Assembly: GCF_001280085.1 (NCBI RefSeq)
Contig: NZ_LGED01000057.1
Location: 62,001 to 126,000, forward strand
Reading direction: 5' to 3'
Origin: Saccharothrix sp. NRRL B-16348
Lineage (GTDB): Bacteria > Actinomycetota > Actinomycetes > Mycobacteriales > Pseudonocardiaceae
DNA: 64,000 bases
The position numbers and the translations under genes are program-made. The notes under the pieces are model-generated. The model was not told the origin of the DNA. It made no database searches and was given only the letters and a program-made list of their open reading frames with translations. Of the stretch, positions 44,396-53,408 are shown piece after piece. The number at the start of each line of letters is the position of its first letter. Positions within the stretch are counted from its first letter, which is position 1.

Positions 44396-45619
44396 TCAGA
44401 TCGCCACCGCCTTCGGATCGTTCCGGGTGCGGGCCCGTCGCCAGGCTACGGTCGCCTGCGTGGCGAGCAACAGCCCGATGCCGCCTGCACCCGCGATCGT
44501 CGCGGTCACCGAGCCGATCGAGTGCGCCACGACACCGGCCAACGCCATCCCGCCGCCCTGCGACGAGCGCAGAGCGGCACGGCCGATGCCGTACGCGCGA
44601 CCGCGGTAGGCGTCGGGCAGGATGCGCATCCACGCCGAGCGAGCGGGCGTGTGGTACGCACCGGCCATACCGGCGATCACCAGTAGCACGATGGTCCAGG
44701 TCAGGTTCGGGTTCAACGCGAACATGACCAGTGGGGCCAAGGACAGTATGGCGAGCGGGCCGATCAGCCGCTCGCGTTTCGCGGGATCGCGCACCACCCG
44801 GAACAGCACGGCCACGCCGAGGACGTTGGCGGCGGGCTCGATGGCCAGGATCAGGCCGACGGCCCACACCGCGTCCAGACTCGCCGCCAGGGGCACGGCG
44901 AGTCCCTCCGGGACCATCGCGAGCCCGGCCAGCAGGCGCATGCCCATCAGGCTGCGCAGCCGCGGTTCGGTGACCAGGAGCGTGAACGCTCCCTTGGGGC
45001 CTTCGGGGTCCCGCTTCGTGCCGCGCGGGTCGGCCGCCGGACGGTGCTTGACCGACAGCTGCACCAGGATCGCCACCCACACGAACGAGGCCGCGTCGAT
45101 GGCGAGCGCGACGTTGGCGCCCGCGTTCGTGACGAGGAACCCCGCGGCGGCCAGGCCGACCATCTGGGCGACGTCCACCGACGTGCCGAACAGCGCCACG
45201 CCGTCGTCGTAGCGCTTGTCCGGCAGCACGTGGGGCAGGCTCGCCTCCTGCGCCGCCAGGAACGGCGACGAGATCATCAGCACCACGACCAGCAGCACGA
45301 TCATCAGCCACAGCGGCGCGCCGGGAATGGCCATCAGCGCCACCAGCGCGGCTTGCAGCCACGCGCACCACACCATCACCGTGCGGCGGGGGAACCGGTC
45401 CGCGACCCAGCCGAGCAGCGGACCCGAGACCAGCGGCGGGAACAGCGTCAACGACCAGGTGAGGGCGGTCCACGCGGCGGACTGGGTGCGCTCGAACACC
45501 AGGAGGGAGAGCGCGACCGCGGCGAGTTGATCGCCGACGGTGGACACCGTCGAGCCGATCCACATGCCGCGGAACTCGCGGTTGCCCACGAGCGCGCGGA
45601 TGGTCCCCCCGGAAGTCAC
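44396..45619 (-). CDS. MFS transporter
   Basis: A 407-residue major facilitator protein of the MFS_3/EntS-like group with about twelve transmembrane segments. The loop 2-3 motif GWVADRFPRRTVMV and the periodic glycine-rich helices are clear. It probably exports a small molecule (drug, siderophore or metabolite). The substrate cannot be told from the sequence. It lies upstream of the GGDEF gene on the same strand, separated by 221 nt. Confidence 0.88.
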   Translation of the reverse strand: MTSGGTIRALVGNREFRGMWIGSTVSTVGDQLAAVALSLLVFERTQSAAWTALTWSLTLFPPLVSGPLLGWVADRFPRRTVMVWCAWLQAALVALMAIPGAPLWLMIVLLVVVLMISSPFLAAQEASLPHVLPDKRYDDGVALFGTSVDVAQMVGLAAAGFLVTNAGANVALAIDAASFVWVAILVQLSVKHRPAADPRGTKRDPEGPKGAFTLLVTEPRLRSLMGMRLLAGLAMVPEGLAVPLAASLDAVWAVGLILAIEPAANVLGVAVLFRVVRDPAKRERLIGPLAILSLAPLVMFALNPNLTWTIVLLVIAGMAGAYHTPARSAWMRILPDAYRGRAYGIGRAALRSSQGGGMALAGVVAHSIGSVTATIAGAGGIGLLLATQATVAWRRARTRNDPKAVAI

Positions 45620-45978
45620 AACTCCCCCAGGTTGGTCGGCCCCGATGAGTGAGTCACGTTACCCCCACCCGAAGTAACAATTCCCTCGGTTAGCACGGTA
45701 GAAGCTGCCGGATGTGCAATCTCTGTCCTACCACACTGTGTACCCGAACGGAGCAGGTCGGTTACATAAAGTAGTTACAACGGCGAAAAATCGCCCACTT
45801 ATTCTTGACAGTTGACGGTAGGTGACACGGCGTGAGCAATCCTCGCCTACCCTACGTCGACCGCCACCCCCATTGGGTACGGCGGGGCTGGTCCGACCGG
45901 GTCAGCGCGTTCCTGCGCCCGCCGCCGACCCCTGCCGGTCGATGGGTCAATTGTTGAACATCGACCGCCAGTCGATCT
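45620..45978. other. Relatively AT-rich gap between the MFS and MBOAT genes
   Basis: This 359-nt segment is the least GC-rich part of the window in places (about 45655-45825) and should hold the leftward promoter of the MFS gene. It also contains a possible small rightward gene at 45832. I see no terminator hairpin or known operator. Confidence 0.5.
45832..45957 (+). CDS. Possible small protein, 41 residues
   Basis: GTG 45832 follows GGTAGGTGACACGGC and opens a 41-residue frame beginning MSNPRLPYVDRHPHWVRRGW and ending in cysteine. About three quarters of third positions are G or C, higher than in the surrounding gap, which hints at coding. No homologue can be recalled. It is tail to tail with the MBOAT gene, 21 nt apart. 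It may be spurious. Confidence 0.3.
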   Translation: MSNPRLPYVDRHPHWVRRGWSDRVSAFLRPPPTPAGRWVNC

Positions 45979-47400
45979 TCAGAACTGGTAGTAGAGGAAC
46001 GGGCTGAACGTGCCGCTCGCCACCAGGATGGCCGCGTAGCCGATGCCGATCGTCATCAGCGAGACCCTGGCCGCGGTGGCGATCTTGTCCCGGGAAGACT
46101 CCAGGTAAGGCCCGCTCACCGGGTGATCGGGCATCGCGACAATCGCCAGCGCCAGCACCAGCAGCACAATCCGCTGATTGGTCGCCGCGGAGGCCACCGC
46201 GTCCGTCAACCCGCCGAAATCCGGCAACAACATGTGCCCGATGATTGTGAACGCCGTACCCAGATCGGCGGAGCGGAAGAACACCCAGCCGATTACCACC
46301 AGCAGCATGGTCAAGACCCGGCGGGCAATTCGGGTACGCGTAGTGACCGGACCCGAATCCCAGCCGAAACGGCGCTCCAGGACGAGCAGGCCGCCGTGGA
46401 ACAAACCCCACACCAGGAACGTCCAGTTGGCGCCGTGCCAGAAACCGGTGAGCACGAAAACGATCGACAGGTTCCGGTAAGTCTGCAACACGCCGCCGCG
46501 GTTGCCGCCGAGCGGGATGTACACGTAGTCGCGGAACCAGCGCGACAGCGACATGTGCCAGCGGCGCCAGAACTCGGTGATCGTGACCGAGGAGTACGGG
46601 CGGGCGAAGTTCTCCGGCAGCCGGAAGCCCAGCATCCGGCCCAGGCCGATGGCCATGTCGGAGTAGCCGGAGAAGTCGAAGTAGAGCTGGAGCGTGTAGC
46701 CGATCGCGCCGAGCCAGGCGATGGACGTGGTCATCTCGTCGGCCGGGGTGGCGAAGCAGGCGTCCACCATCGGCGCGAGCGAGTCGGCGATGATCACCTT
46801 CTTGCACAGGCCGAGGGCGAACCGGGGGAAACCGGCCGCCACGTCGTCCCAGCGGTGCAGGCGCGGCTGCGGCAGCTGGTCGGCGATCTCGCGGAACCGC
46901 ACGATCGGGCCGGCCACGAGCTGCGGGAACATCGCGATGTAGGTGACGAACGCGACGGGCTCGCGCAGCGCCGGTCGTTCGCCCCGGTACACGTCGACCA
47001 CGTACGAGATGTGGTGGAACGTGTAGAACGAGATGCCGATCGGGAGCGCGAGCTCGACCACCGGCAGGTCGGCGCCGACGACGGCGGCGATGTCGTGCAG
47101 CTGGCCGGTGGCGAACCCGGCGTACTTCCAGATCACCAGCACGCCGAGGTTGAGCGCGATCGAGCCGACCAGGACCAGCCTGCGGTCGCCCGGGGAGCCC
47201 GGTTCCAGGCGTCGTCCGGCCAGGTAGTTGACCGCCATGACGGCGAGGAGCAGCAGGGTCGTGCCGCCGGCGCCGGAGACGTAGAAGAGGAGGCTCGCCA
47301 CGGCGACGACGCCGTTGCGCCAGTTCCTGGGCGTGACGAGGACGGTCGCGAGCACGACCGGGAGGAAGAACCACAGGAACAGCGGGCTGGCGAAGGACAT
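45979..47400 (-). CDS. MBOAT-family O-acyltransferase (AlgI-like), orphan
   Basis: A 473-residue polytopic membrane O-acyltransferase similar to AlgI/DltB. Family motifs are IGISFYTFHHISYVVDVYRG, PQLVAGPIVRF, LQLYFDFSGYSDMAIG, WRRWHMSLSRWFRDYVYIPLGGNR and FWHGANWTFLVWG with the likely catalytic histidine. Such proteins carry acyl groups across the membrane for transfer by an SGNH (AlgJ/X-like) partner, which is absent here. It may acetylate an extracellular glycan. It starts at ATG 47400. Confidence 0.9.
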   Translation of the reverse strand: MSFASPLFLWFFLPVVLATVLVTPRNWRNGVVAVASLLFYVSGAGGTTLLLLAVMAVNYLAGRRLEPGSPGDRRLVLVGSIALNLGVLVIWKYAGFATGQLHDIAAVVGADLPVVELALPIGISFYTFHHISYVVDVYRGERPALREPVAFVTYIAMFPQLVAGPIVRFREIADQLPQPRLHRWDDVAAGFPRFALGLCKKVIIADSLAPMVDACFATPADEMTTSIAWLGAIGYTLQLYFDFSGYSDMAIGLGRMLGFRLPENFARPYSSVTITEFWRRWHMSLSRWFRDYVYIPLGGNRGGVLQTYRNLSIVFVLTGFWHGANWTFLVWGLFHGGLLVLERRFGWDSGPVTTRTRIARRVLTMLLVVIGWVFFRSADLGTAFTIIGHMLLPDFGGLTDAVASAATNQRIVLLVLALAIVAMPDHPVSGPYLESSRDKIATAARVSLMTIGIGYAAILVASGTFSPFLYYQF

Positions 47401-47472
47401 CGCCGCAGACCTTATCCGCCGGTCACGCCCCGCCGGTCCGGATCACCCACAAACCGTCCCACCTCACACCGC

Positions 47473-47516
47473 CCGCGTGTCGAACGCTCGGGTCCCGCGT
47501 GTCGAACGCTCGGGTC
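47473..47516. repeat. Perfect 22-bp tandem duplication
   Basis: Two identical 22-bp units, core CGTGTCGAACGCTCGGGTC, lie at 47473-47494 and 47495-47516. Diverged relatives continue to about 47582: GTGAGTTCAGCGCTCG, GAGTCCTACGTTCGCG and GTGAGTTCAACGTTCGCG. The same period and shared words (TCCTACGTTC, GTGAGTTgAACGCTC) appear at 18541-18670. Confidence 0.8.
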
Positions 47517-47688
47517 GGGTGAGTTCAGCGCTCGAGAGCGCGAGAGTCCTACGTTCGCGGTGCGTGAGTTCAACGTTCGCGTGGTCGTGGCGCGGAGGCA
47601 AAAGATCAAAAGCGTCCTCGCCGGACGGGCAGATCAGCAGGATGACCTCGACTGCCTGGTTCTGTGGCGGGTCCGTTGTGGTGCGGGT

Positions 47689-47827
47689 TTCGTGTCATCC
47701 CACCGACCTCCCTCCGGGCTACCACCCGCGTCAAGGGGGCAGCCAACAGTGCAAGCCGCGGGTATTGGACCCACAGCCCCCTTGACACGCGCGGTAGGGC
47801 ACAGCCAGGTCGGCGGGATGACACGAA
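47689..47827. repeat. Large imperfect palindrome with 52-bp arms
   Basis: The left arm 47689-47740 and the right arm 47776-47827 are reverse complements at 42 of 52 positions, separated by a 35-nt centre. Each arm starts TTCGTGTCATCCC and ends GTCAAGGGGGC (as read inward). It sits 22 nt beyond the rlmB terminator hairpin in a 489-nt gene-free stretch (47401-47889). It resembles a non-autonomous mobile element or an RNA/DNA cruciform element. No transposase or target duplication is evident. Confidence 0.8.
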
Positions 47828-47850
47828 GCCCTCCCTTTGTGAGGGAGGGC
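47828..47850 (-). terminator. Terminator hairpin downstream of rlmB
   Basis: GCCCTCCCT (47828-47836) pairs with AGGGAGGGC (47842-47850) over a 5-nt loop, 39 nt after the rlmB stop in the leftward direction. It abuts the palindrome at 47689-47827. Confidence 0.7.
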
Positions 47851-47889
47851 GTGGTGGTGTGTGAACGGGGGAGTGGTGGTGTGGGGGGT

Positions 47890-48858
47890 TTAGCCGCGGA
47901 TGTCGAGGCGGCGGCGGCGGGCGATTTCGGCTAGGACGACGCCTGCGGCGACGGAGGCGTTCAGGGATTCGACGCCGGCGGCCATGGGGATGGAGACCGT
48001 TTGGTCGCACGTTTCCTTGACCAGGCGGGAGAGGCCGCGGCCTTCGGAGCCCACGACGACCACTAGGGGGCCGGTGGCCAGGTCGAGGCCGTCGACGTCG
48101 ACGTCGCCGTCAGCGTCCAGGCCGATGATCATCAGGCCTGCGTCGGCCCACTCCTTGAGCTGGCGGGTCAGGTTGGTGGCGATGGCGATCGGCATCCGGG
48201 CGGCGGTGCCCGCGCTGGTTCGCCAGGCGACGGCGGTGATGCCTGCGGAGCGGCGTTGGGGAAGGACGACGCCGTGGGCGCCGAAGGCCGCTGCCGAGCG
48301 CACGACGGCGCCGAGGTTGCGGGGGTCGGTGACGCCGTCCAGGGCCACCAGGAGGGGGGGTAGGCCGGATTGGTTCGCGATCTTGAGCAGGTCGCGGGGT
48401 TCGGCGTACTCGTAGGGCGGCACCTGGAGGCCGAGGCCCTGGTGCATGGCGCCGCCGGTGATGCGGTCCAGTTCGCCGCGCTGGACCTCAAGCACGGAGA
48501 TGCCGCGGGTGGCCGCCAGTTGCACCGCCTCGGCGACCCGGTCGTCCGCGTCGATGCCCAGCGCCACGTACAGCGCCGTCGCCGGGATGCCGGCGCGCAG
48601 GCACTCGACCACCGGGTTGCGGCCGGCCACGGTTTCCGGGCCGTTCTCGGCGGCCTTGCGGCGCTGGGAACGCACCTGCTCGGCCTTTGCCGCGGCGTTC
48701 GCGCGCTTGTACGCGGGGTGGTTCGGTCGTTCGGTCGCCTTCGGGGTGGGGCCCTTGCCCTGCAGGCCCTTCGACTTCTGCCCGCCGGAACCGACGACCG
48801 CGCCCTTCTTGGAGCCGGGGTTGCGCATGGCGCCCCGGCGCTTGGAGTTACCAGCCAC
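47890..48858 (-). CDS. rlmB: 23S rRNA (guanosine-2'-O-)-methyltransferase RlmB
   Basis: A 322-residue SpoU/TrmH-family rRNA methyltransferase. A basic, Gly/Lys-rich N-terminal extension (residues 1-75) precedes the substrate-binding domain ([12 protein letters not shown]) and the knotted SAM-binding domain. The three SPOUT motifs are visible: [37 protein letters not shown] and [18 protein letters not shown]. It methylates G2251 in 23S rRNA by family analogy. It is 4 nt downstream of cysS, as in mycobacteria. Confidence 0.93.
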   Translation of the reverse strand: MAGNSKRRGAMRNPGSKKGAVVGSGGQKSKGLQGKGPTPKATERPNHPAYKRANAAAKAEQVRSQRRKAAENGPETVAGRNPVVECLRAGIPATALYVALGIDADDRVAEAVQLAATRGISVLEVQRGELDRITGGAMHQGLGLQVPPYEYAEPRDLLKIANQSGLPPLLVALDGVTDPRNLGAVVRSAAAFGAHGVVLPQRRSAGITAVAWRTSAGTAARMPIAIATNLTRQLKEWADAGLMIIGLDADGDVDVDGLDLATGPLVVVVGSEGRGLSRLVKETCDQTVSIPMAAGVESLNASVAAGVVLAEIARRRRLDIRG

Positions 48859-48862
48859 GAGC

Positions 48863-50254
48863 TCAGTCGTCCTTCAACGTCCACAACGGACCGTCGGGGG
48901 TGTCCTCGACGGCGATACCGGCCAGCAGCAGGTGATCGCGCAGCGCGTCCGCGCGCGCGAAATCCCTGTCCTTGCGGGCCTGCGACCGCTCTTCCAGCAG
49001 TCGCTCCACCAGCGCGCCCAACGCGCGTCTGCCCGCGCCGCCCGCCGCGGCGTCGTGCCACAGCGGCGACAGCGGGTCCAACCCGAGCACGCCGGTCATC
49101 GCCCGCACCGACTCGGCGGCGGCACGCGCGCCCAGGTCGTCACCGGACTCCAGAGCCGTGTTGCCCTCGCGCACCCGCTTGTGGATCGCGGCCAACGCGC
49201 CGGGTGTGCCCATGTCGTCGTCCATCGACGCCACGAACGCGGGCGACAGCTCGCCGTCCGCGCTCACGGCGCCCGTGCGCTCGACCACGCGCCGCAGGAA
49301 CGACTCGATCCGCCGGTAGGCCGACACCGACTCGTCCAACGCCTCGGGCGAGTACTCGATCGTCGAGCGGTAGTGCGGGCCGACCAGGTAGTAGCGGAGT
49401 TCGGGGGCGCGGACCTGCTCCAGCATCGCCGGGATCGACACCGTGTTGCCCAGCGACTTCGACATCTTCTCGCCGCTGAGCGTCACCCAGGCGTTGTGCA
49501 TCCAGTACCGGGAGAAGCCGTCGCCGGCCGCCCGCGACTGCGCCTGCTCGTTCTCGTGGTGCGGGAAGATCAGGTCGATGCCGCCGCCGTGGATGTCGAA
49601 CGTCCCACCGAGGTACGCGGTCGCCATCGCCGAGCACTCCAGGTGCCACCCGGGCCGGCCCGGACCCCACGGCGTCGGCCACGACGGCTCGCCCGGCTTC
49701 GCCGCCTTCCACAGCGTGAAGTCGCGCGGGTCGCGCTTGCCCGTGGCGGCGGACTCGCCCTGGTGCACCTCGTCCAGCTTCTGCCCGGACAGCGCGCCGT
49801 ACTCCGGGAACGACGTCACGGAGAAGTACACGTCGCCGTCGGAGGCGTACGCGTGGCCCTTCTCGATCAGCCGGTCCATCAGCTCGACCATCTGCGTGAC
49901 GTGGCCCGTCGCGCGCGGCGAGTACGACGCGGGCAGGCAGCCCAGCACGTCGTAGGCGTCGTCGAACGCCCGTTCGTGCTGGTAGGCCCACTCCCACCAC
50001 TCGGCGCCGTGCTCGGCGGCCTTGGTGAGGATCTTGTCGTCGATGTCCGTGACGTTGCGCACCAGCCGCACGGTCGAGCCGTCACGGCCCAGCCAGCGCC
50101 GCAGCACGTCGAAGTTGAGGCCGCTGCGCACGTGCCCGATGTGCGGAACGCCCTGCACCGTGGCCCCACAGACGTAGATCGACGCCGTTCCGCTGACCTG
50201 CGGGATGAACTCCCGCATGGACCGGGTCGCGGTGTCGAAGAGGTGGAGGCTCAC
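48863..50254 (-). CDS. cysS: Cysteine-tRNA ligase
   Basis: A 463-residue class I synthetase. Motifs are [18 protein letters not shown] (HIGH and zinc Cys), HLECSAM and [16 protein letters not shown] (zinc ligands), KMSKSLGN and the C-terminal anticodon helix (about 370-463). The [10 protein letters not shown] segment distinguishes CysS from the mycothiol ligase MshC. It lies within the leftward carD-ispD-ispF...rlmB run. Confidence 0.96.
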   Translation of the reverse strand: MSLHLFDTATRSMREFIPQVSGTASIYVCGATVQGVPHIGHVRSGLNFDVLRRWLGRDGSTVRLVRNVTDIDDKILTKAAEHGAEWWEWAYQHERAFDDAYDVLGCLPASYSPRATGHVTQMVELMDRLIEKGHAYASDGDVYFSVTSFPEYGALSGQKLDEVHQGESAATGKRDPRDFTLWKAAKPGEPSWPTPWGPGRPGWHLECSAMATAYLGGTFDIHGGGIDLIFPHHENEQAQSRAAGDGFSRYWMHNAWVTLSGEKMSKSLGNTVSIPAMLEQVRAPELRYYLVGPHYRSTIEYSPEALDESVSAYRRIESFLRRVVERTGAVSADGELSPAFVASMDDDMGTPGALAAIHKRVREGNTALESGDDLGARAAAESVRAMTGVLGLDPLSPLWHDAAAGGAGRRALGALVERLLEERSQARKDRDFARADALRDHLLLAGIAVEDTPDGPLWTLKDD

Positions 50255-50299
50255 GTGAAGATGGTACGGGCGGTGACCAGGCGGGGTTGAATCGCCCGG

Positions 50300-50938
50300 T
50301 CAGATGTGCTTGCGGAGCACCTGCAGGAGCGCCTCCGGGCGGCTGCCGGTCGGCAGCGGCTCGACGATCTCGACCTGGCAGCCGACCGCCGCCGCGCCGC
50401 CGTCGGCCTCGGCGCTGTCGCCGATCATGAGCGCCTCGGTGGGGTGCACGCCGAGCCGGTCGCAGGCGATGCGGAAGATCTTCGGGTCCGGCTTGACGAA
50501 GCCCTCCTGGTAGGAGAGCACGAACTCGTCCACCCGGTTCTCGACGCCGTGACGGGCGAAGACGGCGGAGATGTCCCACGCGATGTTGCTGACGACCGCG
50601 GTCGGCAGCTCGGTGCCCAGCGCCTGCGCGGTGTCCGGGTACGGCTGCCAGAACGGCGGGCTGCACAGGTCGGCGTAGAACTTGGCCGGGTCCTTCGCGC
50701 CCGCCTTCGCCAGCACGGCGAGGTGCATGTCGCGGTGCGCGTCGGGGTCGAGGTCGCGGCGTTCCCACTGCGCCGGGTCGATGTCCAGCCCGTCCGCCAG
50801 GCCGACGGGCGCGGTGAGCGCGCGCATCAGGCCGGCGTGGGCGGCCAGCGAGTCGTGCTCCAAGCGGAACAGGGTGCCGGAGAAGTCGAAGAGCACGGCG
50901 CGGATCGTCACATAACGCACGTTACGTGGTTCGGACAT
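50300..50938 (-). CDS. HAD-superfamily hydrolase
   Basis: A 212-residue HAD-like hydrolase. The nucleophile motif is LFDFSGTLFR, where the second acidic residue of DxDGT is Ser. Motif II is TAVVSNIAW, the Lys is in EGFVKPDPKIF, and the acidic motif IV is MIGDSAEADG. The substrate is unknown. The DFSGT variant also occurs in other actinobacterial HADs, so it is probably functional. ATG 50938 is used; GTG 50911 is an alternative. Confidence 0.87.
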   Translation of the reverse strand: MSEPRNVRYVTIRAVLFDFSGTLFRLEHDSLAAHAGLMRALTAPVGLADGLDIDPAQWERRDLDPDAHRDMHLAVLAKAGAKDPAKFYADLCSPPFWQPYPDTAQALGTELPTAVVSNIAWDISAVFARHGVENRVDEFVLSYQEGFVKPDPKIFRIACDRLGVHPTEALMIGDSAEADGGAAAVGCQVEIVEPLPTGSRPEALLQVLRKHI

Positions 50939-51002
50939 CGGAGGTCTCGTCTATCCCGCAGACAGTGAACAGCCTCACCAGACCGGAGTAGCGCCGCCGG
51001 TG

Positions 51003-51398
51003 TCAGGCGGCGTTGCCGGTGACCTTCGTCGGCGTCAGGCGCAGCACCACGCGCACCTGGCCCGGTCCGGGCTGGGAGAAGTCGCGGCCGTAGTACTTCC
51101 GCGCCAAGGTGTTCATCACCGCGAGGCCCTCGTCCTCCACGACGGTCACGGTGCCGCGGATCTCCGCGTAACGCTCCGGGTCCTCGTCGCTCCACACGCT
51201 CACGCTGGCCCGCGGGTCGCGCACCAGGTTGCGGGCCTTGGCGCGCTGGCGCAGCGTCGAGAACAACAGGTCGTCGCCGTCGCGGGTGACCCACACCACC
51301 GATGTCTGGGGGCTGCCGTCCGGGTTCAGCGTCGCCATCACGGCGAAGTTCTTCCCGTCGACCAGGGCGCGCGTCGCCGCGCTGAGGGTGACCGCCAT
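51003..51398 (-). CDS. PPOX-class F420/FMN-binding oxidoreductase
   Basis: A 131-residue split-barrel protein of the F420-binding PPOX family. It has ALVDGKNFAVMATLNPDGSP, VVWVTRDGDDLLFSTL, QRAKARNLVRDPRASVSV and a YYGRDF end. It may bind F420 or FMN and act in redox or detoxification; the substrate is unknown. It is located between ispF and the HAD gene, 5 nt downstream of ispF, so it is in the same transcript. Confidence 0.87.
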   Translation of the reverse strand: MAVTLSAATRALVDGKNFAVMATLNPDGSPQTSVVWVTRDGDDLLFSTLRQRAKARNLVRDPRASVSVWSDEDPERYAEIRGTVTVVEDEGLAVMNTLARKYYGRDFSQPGPGQVRVVLRLTPTKVTGNAA

Positions 51399-51403
51399 GC
51401 GGC

Positions 51404-51877
51404 TCAGGCTAGCGGGACGATCAACGCGGTGGCCACGGCGGCGATGCCCTCGCCGCGTCCGGTCAACCCCAGGCCGTCGGTGGTCGTGCCGCTGACCGAC
51501 ACCGGGCCGCCGACCGCTTCCGACAGCACCCGCTGCGCCTCGTCACGGCGCTTGCCGATCTTCGGCGCGTTGCCGATGACCTGCACGGCGGCGTTGCCGA
51601 CCCGGTAGCCGGCCTCCTCGACCAGGCGACGTGCCTCGGCGAGGAACTCCACGCCGTGCCGCCCGGACCAGCGCGGATCGCTCGTGCCGAACACCGCGCC
51701 CAGGTCGCCGAGCCCGGCGGCGGACAGCAACGCGTCGCACAGCGCGTGCGCGGCCACGTCACCGTCCGAGTGGCCGGCGCAGCCGTCGGCGTCGTCCCAG
51801 CGCAAGCCCGCCAGCCAGCACTCCCGGCCGCGTTCCACCTGGTGGACGTCGGTGCCGATGCCCACCCTGGGGATCAC
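51404..51877 (-). CDS. ispF: 2-C-methyl-D-erythritol 2,4-cyclodiphosphate synthase
   Basis: IspF forms MEcPP in the MEP isoprenoid route. The 157-residue protein has the metal-binding [28 protein letters not shown] and GKRRDE segments, plus [17 protein letters not shown]. Its start overlaps the ispD stop by 4 nt. Length and motifs are canonical. Confidence 0.95.
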   Translation of the reverse strand: MIPRVGIGTDVHQVERGRECWLAGLRWDDADGCAGHSDGDVAAHALCDALLSAAGLGDLGAVFGTSDPRWSGRHGVEFLAEARRLVEEAGYRVGNAAVQVIGNAPKIGKRRDEAQRVLSEAVGGPVSVSGTTTDGLGLTGRGEGIAAVATALIVPLA

Positions 51878-52584
51878 GGTGCTCCTCCGGTGCCGACCAG
51901 CAGCGCCTCGGCCACGGCCAGGTCGAACTTCGTGGTGATCTTCATGGCGTCGGGGTGCCCGGGCACGGTGACGACCGGCACGCCGAGCCGTTCGACCAGG
52001 CCCGCGTCGTCCGTGGCGCCCAGGCCGGCTTCGTGCGCGACCTCGTGCGCGCGCAGCAGCACGGCCGCGTCGAAGCCCTGGGGTGTCTGCACGACGCGCA
52101 ACGCCGCGCGGTCCGGTGTGGCGACCACCACGCCGTCGGCGTCGACCTGCTTGACCGTGTCCGCGACCGGCAGCACCGGGATGACAGCCGGGTGACCTGC
52201 GGCGACGGCGTCCACGACGGCACTGACGACGGCGGGCGGCGTGAACGCGCGGGCCGCGTCGTGAACGAGCACGATCGAAGTGTCGGGGATCTCACGCAAG
52301 GCGTACGTTAGGGCCAGGCGCACCGAGTCCGACCTCTCGGCGCCCCCGGCCACGACGTGCACCGCCCCGTCGGCTGGGGCCAACGGGGCGGTGACGGTAC
52401 TCACAACGTCCACATCGGACGGCGGCGCGGCGATCACCACGTGCCGCACGCGACCGGAGTCGAACAGGCCGCGCACCGCACGCACGAGCAGCGGAACGCC
52501 GTCGACCGGTACGAGCGCTTTGGGCATGCCATAGCCCAACCGCTCACCCCGGCCCGCCGCGGGCACGAGCGCGACCACACCCAT
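51874..52584 (-). CDS. ispD: 2-C-methyl-D-erythritol 4-phosphate cytidylyltransferase
   Basis: IspD transfers CMP from CTP to MEP. The 236-residue protein shows the nucleotide-binding [60 protein letters not shown] and [12 protein letters not shown] motifs. It is coupled to ispF and follows carD by 32 nt, as in mycobacteria. Confidence 0.95.
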   Translation of the reverse strand: MGVVALVPAAGRGERLGYGMPKALVPVDGVPLLVRAVRGLFDSGRVRHVVIAAPPSDVDVVSTVTAPLAPADGAVHVVAGGAERSDSVRLALTYALREIPDTSIVLVHDAARAFTPPAVVSAVVDAVAAGHPAVIPVLPVADTVKQVDADGVVVATPDRAALRVVQTPQGFDAAVLLRAHEVAHEAGLGATDDAGLVERLGVPVVTVPGHPDAMKITTKFDLAVAEALLVGTGGAP

Positions 52585-52616
52585 GTTCGCGGTTTCCGAG
52601 ATGGTGGGTGGAACGA

Positions 52617-53105
52617 TCAGGACGCGGTAGCCAGGACCTCGTCGAGGAGGACCTCAGCCTTGTCCTCGTCGGTGCCCTCGGCCAGCGCCAGTTCGCTAAC
52701 CAGTATCTGTCGAGCCTTCGCCAGCATCCGCTTCTCACCAGCGGACAGTCCGCGATCCTTCTCGCGCCGCCAGAGGTCGCGCACCACTTCGGCCACCTTG
52801 TTCACGTCACCGGACGCGAGCTTCTCGAGGTTGGCCTTGTACCGCCGGGACCAGTTGGTCGGCTCCTCCGTGTGGGGAGCACGCAAGACCTCGAAGACCT
52901 TGTCAAGACCCTCCTGGCCGACGACGTCACGAACGCCCACGATCTCGGCGTTGTCGGCGGGGACGCGAACCGTGAGGTCGCCTTGGGCAACCTTGAGGAC
53001 GAGGTACTTCTTCTCCTCGCCCTTGATCACACGGGTCTCGATTGCTTCGATGAGAGCGGCACCGTGGTGCGGGTAGACGACGGTCTCTCCGACCTTGAAA
53101 ACCAT
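52617..53105 (-). CDS. carD: CarD transcriptional regulator
   Basis: CarD binds RNA polymerase beta and stabilises open complexes at rRNA and other promoters. The 162-residue protein has the N-terminal Tudor-like polymerase-interacting domain ([20 protein letters not shown]) and the DNA-binding helical domain ([20 protein letters not shown]). The key tryptophan is in TNWSRRYK. It begins the leftward isoprenoid/translation run. Confidence 0.96.
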   Translation of the reverse strand: MVFKVGETVVYPHHGAALIEAIETRVIKGEEKKYLVLKVAQGDLTVRVPADNAEIVGVRDVVGQEGLDKVFEVLRAPHTEEPTNWSRRYKANLEKLASGDVNKVAEVVRDLWRREKDRGLSAGEKRMLAKARQILVSELALAEGTDEDKAEVLLDEVLATAS

Positions 53106-53408
53106 GTGTCCTCTGCCCCTTTCGCTAACCCCATCCTAACACGCCGAGCAATCCCCTCATCGGCCTGTTGAGATCAGTTAGCGCTGGTCAGGGCCGCGTG
53201 GGGGGTTGACAAATCACCCGGTCGCATGCAACGCCCGAGGTCGATCTTGCTCCACTGTGGACGTGCGGACGTGGGGTGTGAGGCGCTGTGGGGCACCACA
53301 TGCCGCAGGTCCGAGGGCACCCGGTTAGGCTCCTGGACTGGTGGTCGGACCCGCTACTACCGGGTACGACCCGCCTCGTCAGCACACCGGGAAGGGATCC
53401 GAGCAGCC
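53106..53408. other. Divergent promoter region between carD and a lipoprotein gene
   Basis: This 303-nt gap holds no convincing gene. It has a candidate carD promoter at 53133-53138 and a TTGACA at 53206-53211. Frames across it on either strand lack good starts. Confidence 0.5.
53133..53138 (-). promoter_or_regulatory. Candidate -10 element of carD
   Basis: On the minus strand this reads TAGGAT (extended TTAGGATGG), a common actinobacterial -10, 27 nt before the carD ATG. No clear -35 is seen, which is usual for such promoters. Confidence 0.4.

Noticed and set aside
45822..46007. 61-residue rightward frame overlapping the MBOAT 3' end
   Set aside because: Its start lacks support, it overlaps a clear gene antisense, and the alternative frame at 45832 has better codon composition.
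47606..48010. Possible protein spanning the palindrome on the minus strand
   Set aside because: Both strands give similar pseudo-peptides because of the inverted repeat, and the frame overlaps the rlmB end out of frame. It is a by-product of symmetry.
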